From Antedon mediterranea (lineage: Eukaryota > Echinodermata > Crinoidea > Comatulida > Antedonidae): a stretch of DNA of 64,000 nt. The DNA is taken from the NCBI RefSeq assembly GCF_964355755.1, contig NC_092675.1:3320312-3384311 (forward strand), written 5' to 3'. This document shows positions 60,401-64,000 of the stretch, piece by piece; position 1 is the first letter of the stretch, and every line of letters begins with the position of its first letter. The notes under the pieces were generated by a model. It saw only the letters and a list, made by a program, of their open reading frames with translations, made no database searches and had not been told where the DNA came from. A program made the position numbers and the translations under genes.

Positions 60401-62961
60401 ATGGCTGGATACCTCAAAGATATCCGCCGAGGATTTAACCAAGGCTATCTACAGACAACGAGAAGATACACGGCTCAGCATGCCAACCTAGGAACGTTGA
60501 TGTTATCTCAGACTGGGACTAATTTGTATTACAGTAGTAGCTGATAACATTCTAGTTTTATGGTGTTTATTCTTATTTAATTTGTTACAGTATCAATTGT
60601 ACTTAAACTGTTCTGACTGACATACAGCCAATAATAATGATTTAGGTATTTGTATAGCGCCAGTATCAAATAAACCAAAGTAAAAATCAAAGGCGCTAGC
60701 ATTAGATGTGATGCATTTTAAGTTCTTTTTTATAAAATAACAATGGATGGTGATTTAGTAATATGTCGAGGGAGAGAATTCCTTAGGATTTGGTGTTCAT
60801 CATATTTAACTGCAAACATAGTTTTAAGTTGATATTTGTTGTTGAATCGTTGAATTTTTACAATGTTCGCATTGTGTTGCTAGGCCTAGGCTACTCTGTA
60901 GGCACTAACGTATGGCTATCCATAGCCTGACCTAACCACAGCTTCTAAGATGTACAGTACTGGTTCCAACATAGTAGAATAGCACCACGACATGATCATT
61001 AACATCGTTCATTCACTCACATGTCTACTTAAATCGTGACATTCAATTACTTTGTTTTAAAGTGAGTCAATTTTGGGAGATTGAAGTTGGGATAAAGTCA
61101 TAGATGAAACCCTTGATCAATAGTAGTAATATCCGTTGTTTACAGCTGAAAGAATTGAAGAAATGAAAGGTGTTTTATTTTCTGGAAAATCTCGGCAATG
61201 TTGATTTACTATAATTACTGTACTAATTTTTTGTATAAACGGAGGTTTGGTTAATTTTAAAGATTTACATTGTTAGAAATGCATCTGTGAACATTGAGAA
61301 TTAATTTAGCTTCAATTAAAGTAATTTCTAATGATGTCCAGCTTTAGACAGTTTCTGACGCACTATGACCTTTGGCCTGACACTACTCTTTTTTTCCTGC
61401 TAGTTTTCGTGCTGAAACGGTTCAACAAATCTAAGCCCGAAAGTAACCAAATAATGGCTGTATACATCAAAGATATCCGCCGAACCTCGTACAGAAGAAA
61501 TGTTATTGCTGCGAATAGGAATGAGTGTCGATTTGCTTTTATGTAATAATGTACTGTAGAGGATGTAAACAAAAAATAATATAACTTCAGCATTTAAATC
61601 AGTAAAATAAATTTTAGGTTTAGTTCAACAACTTAGATTAATTTGCTTAGAAATGTCTCCACATTTTAGAGGTTGACTTGTGTGTTGCTTCTCTGACCAG
61701 TGTTTGGGTTTTTTTTTTCTCGAATTTACAAAGTAAGATTGGCAATGTTATTATCAAGCAAGCCGTCTTTTACCTCCACTTAAAATGACCTTTGGCCTGA
61801 CACGGTACTCTTTTCTTCCTGCCAGCTTGCATGCAGAAATGCTTCAACAAGTCTAATCCCGAGACTAACCGAATAATAGCTGGATACATCAAAGATATCC
61901 GTCGAGGATCGTACCGACTTTGAAACTACAGATGAGAGTATCAAGTAATATTATATAACTACAGTACTATACACACGCTTGGTAAATTAACTATAGATAT
62001 GAACTTGATAATTTAACTACTGTATAGAGGTTAGGTTTAATCGACTTTTGCATAGAAATTTCCACAAATTTAGAATTGGATTTCTTACTTGTGTCTACAG
62101 TATCTTGTTAAATCAACCTGAATTATACAGATGGTTTTGTTTTCTTGAATCTAAAAATTTAAAATACTGTAGTAAATTCCATTTTATCTACTGTAAACAA
62201 CCTCTAGATGGTTAAATTTTTATAATTGTACATAAAAATATTCTGTGAGCAATAGAGTTCATGTAGATTCAACTTAAACCTTAGACAGTTTCAAAGCCTG
62301 ATGACCTTTGATCTGACACGCTACTCTTCTCTTCCTGCTAGCTTTCGTGCAGAAAACGTGTAGCTTATTCGAGTCGGACGTTAACCGTGTAATAGCTGGA
62401 TACATCCGAGATATCCGTCATGGAGATAAACGCAGAGAATACCGGGCTTTGAAGTTGTCTATGGCCGAGTGTGTCCGGAATACATTTAATTGAAAAATGT
62501 GTAATTCATTCATTGGGTTGTTGAAATTAGCTGTAGGGTACTTTTTAGTACAGTTTTATGGTCATTGGTATATTATTGTTTTAATCAACTGTATATGGAC
62601 AAATAGAGCAGTGATATTTTATTGTGAATAAAAATGAATTTTGAAGAAAAAACAAATGTTGAACAAATATTGGATTATTTTTTTAATTCATGTAGCTTTA
62701 AATCCAGCCCTTTAACTTTGACCTTAGACAATTTCAAAGCCTGACGCACTATGACCTTTGGCCTGACACGCTACTCTTTTCTTCCTGCTAGCTTTCATGC
62801 AGAAAACGTGCCAGGAATCTGAATCTGACAGTAACCGAATGATAGCGGGATACATCAGAGATATCCGCCGAGGCTACCGTGCTCGGGCTTTGAAGTTGTT
62901 TACGGCCGAGAGCGTCAGCTCAAATGACTTGCCAGCTCACTATTACTATTCATTCAACTAA
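48493..62961 (+). CDS. Nucleoplasmin-like + BEN domain protein with alternative terminal exons
   Basis: Constant exons: 48493-48502, 49439-49537, 51698-51850, 52853-52969, 53754-54794, 55150-55319, 56092-56335. These 611 codons then splice in phase 1 to one of several terminal exons (separate entries); with the first, the protein is 660 residues. Residues 1-105 are a nucleoplasmin-like fold: MFWGLSIEGGKHYSQIVNET opens as in insect nucleoplasmin-like and FKBP39 proteins, and MEGKGMVHLSGFL closes it. An acidic SESESEES tract (116-123) follows, then a ~390-residue disordered, Ser/Gln-rich linker with basic nuclear-localisation clusters (146-151, 192-201). Residues ~535-611 begin a BEN domain (NVFISKRRLADIEQASRECS, WSLCIRRLLDAFFDRETLA). 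Nucleoplasmin domains make pentamers and bind histones; BEN domains bind DNA or protein. The fusion rests on phase-compatible splicing across 53 kb; transcript data would settle it. Confidence 0.8.
49102..49180. repeat. Inverted repeat, ~21-bp arms
   Basis: ACTTCCACAAAACCAACCTA and CA face TGTAGGTTGGATTGTGGAAG and T, about 37 bp apart, in the first intron of the nucleoplasmin/BEN gene. Probably a small MITE. Confidence 0.6.
49645..49770. mobile_element. MITE family B, copy 7 (ends eroded)
   Basis: TTGACAAAAAAGTTTGATGT, ATATGGTAGTGATATGACAT and a decayed right end TTTGAATTTGTAGACAGAAC. In intron 2 of the nucleoplasmin/BEN gene. Confidence 0.75.
50293..50437. mobile_element. MITE family B, copy 8
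   Basis: AAAGCTTTGTCTACACTATT to TCATAGTGTAAACAGAGCT; in the same intron as copy 7, about 520 bp downstream. The rest of this intron (to 51697) is AT-rich and holds no supported gene. Confidence 0.8.
51967..52185. repeat. 111-bp tandem duplication in intron 3
   Basis: CTACTGTAACAGATAGTTGT and the following 60 bp occur at 52001 and again at 52112, differing by very few bases. Short TACAGTAATATATTCCTWTC units flank both. A recent local duplication. Confidence 0.85.
55794..55982. mobile_element. MITE family A, copy 10 (intact)
   Basis: AAAGCTTGGTTCCCACTAGA to TCTAGTGG-type right arm CGCTAGTGGGAACCAAGCTT. Almost the same as copy 1 at 6632-6815 through its whole length, including CAAGCGAATAAGCCATCGCT. 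In intron 6 of the nucleoplasmin/BEN gene, 110 bp before the BEN exon. Confidence 0.88.
56675..56755 (-). repeat. tRNA-derived repeat remnant
   Basis: On the minus strand, CAGGATGGTCTAAAGGCGAC (A-box region) and GTGTTGGGTTCAATTCCTTC (B-box region). Arms do not pair like a tRNA. It lies in the intron between the BEN exon and the terminal-exon array. Confidence 0.5.
56756..58530 (+). other. Intron preceding the terminal-exon array
   Basis: AT-rich, no exon seen. The stretch at 57745-57850 (GATCATGGAATACAAGATGA ... GTCTGCAAGCCGTTTTGTTT) matches 58985-59085, the upstream part of the second array unit, so the duplicated unit is longer than the exon and its acceptor region. Confidence 0.55.
58572..58720 (+). 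CDS. BEN terminal exon T1
   Basis: Acceptor TTTCTGGTAG; phase-1 entry; stop TGA 58718-58720. Encodes AFTQKRCNLFETDSNRIIAG, YIQDIRRVDRRQALKL and a short tail, 49 residues after the shared first codon. It supplies the last helix of the BEN domain (N-R-I-I-A-G-Y-I-Q-D-I-R-R). AATAAA at 58821. As the first exon of the array it would be the default if acceptors competed purely by order; its acceptor (GGTAG) is also the only one that departs from CTAG/CCAG/TTAG. Confidence 0.78.
59227..59381 (+). CDS. BEN terminal exon T2
   Basis: Acceptor CTTCCTGCTAG; stop TAA 59379-59381. Encodes AFMQKRYNKCKGHDCNRIIA, GYIRNSRRGCHRRALVLSAT and a tail ending WIPKI. It differs from its sisters by an inserted residue in the variable stretch (KCKGHDC, two cysteines) and NS in place of DI before RR. 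AATAAA at 59500. Confidence 0.75.
59587..59680 (+). pseudogene. BEN terminal exon T3, degenerate
   Basis: The conserved acceptor block (ATAACCTTTGGCCTGACATG ... CTTCCTGTTAG) and the late motif AAAGATATCCGCCGAATC are present. In the inherited frame, though, a TAA occurs at the codon that encodes Lys in the other exons, and small indels shift the rest. An AATAAA remains at 59786. If spliced it would truncate the BEN domain after four residues. Confidence 0.7.
60011..60156 (+). CDS. BEN terminal exon T4
   Basis: Acceptor CTTCCTGCTAG; stop TAA 60154-60156. Encodes AFVLKRFDKSKPESNQIMAV, YINDIRRVSTRRRFRAETSK and a tail ending NTFI. With T6 it forms a subgroup in which N-R-I-I-A-G is replaced by N-Q-I-M-A-V and the variable stretch is KSKPES. 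AATAAA at 60216. Confidence 0.78.
60351..60544 (+). CDS. BEN terminal exon T5
   Basis: Acceptor CTTCCTGCTAG; stop TGA 60542-60544. Encodes AFMEKKFNKSNTESNRVMAG, YLKDIRRGFNQGYLQTTRRY and the longest tail of the array (64 residues in all), ending YYSSS. Its upstream conserved block is about 11 bp shorter, lacking the GACACGCTACT part. AATAAA at 60669. Confidence 0.78.
61404..61546 (+). CDS. BEN terminal exon T6
   Basis: Acceptor TTTCCTGCTAG; stop TAA 61544-61546. Encodes VFVLKRFNKSKPESNQIMAV, YIKDIRRTSYRRNVIAANRN and a tail ending FAFM. The splice-spanning codon becomes Val instead of Ala (G|TT). Closest to T4. AATAAA at 61606. Confidence 0.78.
61826..61923 (+). CDS. BEN terminal exon T7
   Basis: Acceptor CTTCCTGCCAG; stop TGA 61921-61923. 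Encodes ACMQKCFNKSNPETNRIIAG, YIKDIRRGSYRL and stops, the shortest of the set (33 residues including the junction codon). No AATAAA was found before the next unit, so its 3' end is unclear. Confidence 0.75.
62342..62493 (+). CDS. BEN terminal exon T8
   Basis: Acceptor CTTCCTGCTAG; stop TGA 62491-62493. Encodes AFVQKTCSLFESDVNRVIAG, YIRDIRHGDKRREYRALKLS and a tail ending RNTFN. The last Arg of D-I-R-R is His. The LFESD variable stretch and ALKLS tail relate it to T1. AATAAA at 62627. Confidence 0.78.
62792..62961 (+). CDS. BEN terminal exon T9 (last of the array)
   Basis: Acceptor CTTCCTGCTAG; stop TAA 62959-62961. Encodes AFMQKTCQESESDSNRMIAG, YIRDIRRGYRARALKLFTAE and a tail ending YYYSFN. 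No AATAAA was found nearby; an ATTAAA occurs near 63448. Confidence 0.78.
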
Positions 62962-62969
62962 GCAAGGTC

Positions 62970-64000
62970 AAGGCTAGCTGTAGAAAATAATAGTTTTAAT
63001 ATTACTAGTACAGTGGAGCCTTAATTTGAAAAATTGTACAATATTTGGCTTGTTTGTATGTTTAAATTGAGGTTCCACTAGATAGATTTTAGTGCTGAGT
63101 GTATGTAACCATGGCAACTATTAATACAAAAATACCAAAGAAAAAATTATAGTTCTAAAAGCTTTTAATATTTAACAATAACATACAGTAAATAATGTTT
63201 ATTATAAAAAATATGGAATATATTTCAATTTTGTAACTAAAAAATAGATATTTTTTATCATCACTATGCTGATAATTATTAATATAATAATGCCTCGTTT
63301 TTGGCTTCTTTTATTCATTTTACCACATAGTTTTTAATCCATTTGGTTAAAATTGCCAAATTTTATTTGTGAAATGAGCATGTGTTGTTAAATTGTATTC
63401 AAAATTATCATTATACAGTATTTTTTAATTTGTATTAATTTTAAAAATTAAATTATTATTTCTACTGTACAGATGTCGTAGCATAGCTTTTAAAAACTTA
63501 TCACGATATTCCCATTACTATTTTACCAAACTGTGTGTTCTTGCGGTATGATAGTATGTCTGAGATTGTTTTTTTTTCTGTTTTAGAATTGTACATAAAG
63601 TATAGTATTTTAAATCATAGATTTATAGTTTTTATACTCTGTATTATATGTTCAAAATAGTTTTTCAAACTATAATACTGTATATTTGGGAATGTGTTTT
63701 ATTACAGTAGGTAACTGACTTTCCAAAATGTAGAGGCTATTCTGAATGCTTATCTAGGATCTAAGTATGTCCAAAGCTGAAACCCTCCCTGTTTCTGCCC
63801 AAACAAATTAAAAACCAGTTCTCGTCTAGTTTTTGTCTTGTACTTTTCGGTTGATTGTACTATAGTAGGCCTACAGTGTCGAAATGCAGTATATCATTTT
63901 GTGCTTTGTTATTCTGTGAATGTAAATTCATCAAAATGAATTATATTATAAGACTGTACTTATTGAATGACTAGATTGTAGACTTTAAATACTAACTTAT
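62970..64000 (+). other. 3' flank of the BEN terminal-exon array; no gene seen
   Basis: AT-rich DNA. No tenth copy of the terminal exon or of its acceptor block is visible after 62961, so the array appears to end here. Confidence 0.5.

Larger units (their letters stand above)
58531..62791 (+). promoter_or_regulatory. Conserved intronic block before each BEN terminal exon
   Basis: ATGACCTTTGGCCTGACACG, CTACTCTTTTCTTCCTGCTA and G precede the exons, starting at 58531, 59186, 59546, 59970, 60321, 61365, 61785, 62301 and 62751. The block ends at the acceptor and is about 41 nt long in seven of nine copies. CTGAC fits a branch-point consensus and the C/T run is the polypyrimidine tract. The upstream TGACCTTTGG is conserved without an obvious constitutive splicing role. 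A fainter shared word, TTAGACAGTTTCAAAGC, lies just upstream in several copies. Confidence 0.75.

Overview
The window is AT-rich animal nuclear DNA with compact split genes, GT-AG introns of 0.1-4 kb, and many small palindromic transposon relics and tRNA-/5S-derived SINE-like repeats. A marine invertebrate deuterostome, plausibly an echinoderm, fits best. Reasons: an acidic Gly/Asn-rich membrane protein resembling the echinoderm skeletogenic P16 type, a nucleoplasmin domain beginning MFWG, and the recurring word TAGGCCTAC. The phylum is an inference, not a demonstration.

Layout. (1) 0.5-4.4 kb, minus strand: the 5' part of a secreted or membrane MAM-domain protein (seven exons, two complete MAM domains and the start of a third); its 3' end lies beyond base 1. 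(2) 4.5-17.4 kb: no gene seen; three MITE families, a 3-kb composite repeat with CRE-like palindromes, and SINE heads. (3) 17.5-20.3 kb, plus: a two-exon gene for a small acidic type I membrane protein with NPGNM repeats, plus a possible alternative last exon. (4) 20.4-28.1 kb: no gene seen. (5) 28.2-35.2 kb, plus: a 13-coding-exon PWWP-domain gene (554 aa, PWWP3A/MUM1-like). (6) 35.3-45.0 kb: minisatellites, a truncated LINE end and MITEs. (7) 45.0-46.3 kb, minus: a two-exon FAM174-family membrane protein. (8) 48.5-63.0 kb, plus: a gene joining an N-terminal nucleoplasmin-like domain to a C-terminal BEN domain.

The most notable feature is the 3' end of that last gene. The first part of the BEN domain is in one constant exon (56092-56335). 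The last helical segment, with N-R/Q-x-x-A-G/V-Y-I-x-D-I-R-R, is encoded by a tandem array of nine homologous terminal exons between 58.57 and 62.96 kb. Eight are intact and one is broken. All share the same phase-1 acceptor, each intact one has its own stop, most have their own AATAAA, and each is preceded by a strongly conserved intronic block about 41 nt long. This looks like a cassette system for swapping the C-terminal, probably DNA-contacting, part of a BEN factor through alternative last exons.

All gene models were built by eye from splice signals, reading phase and recognisable domains. No alignment, folding or database search was run.
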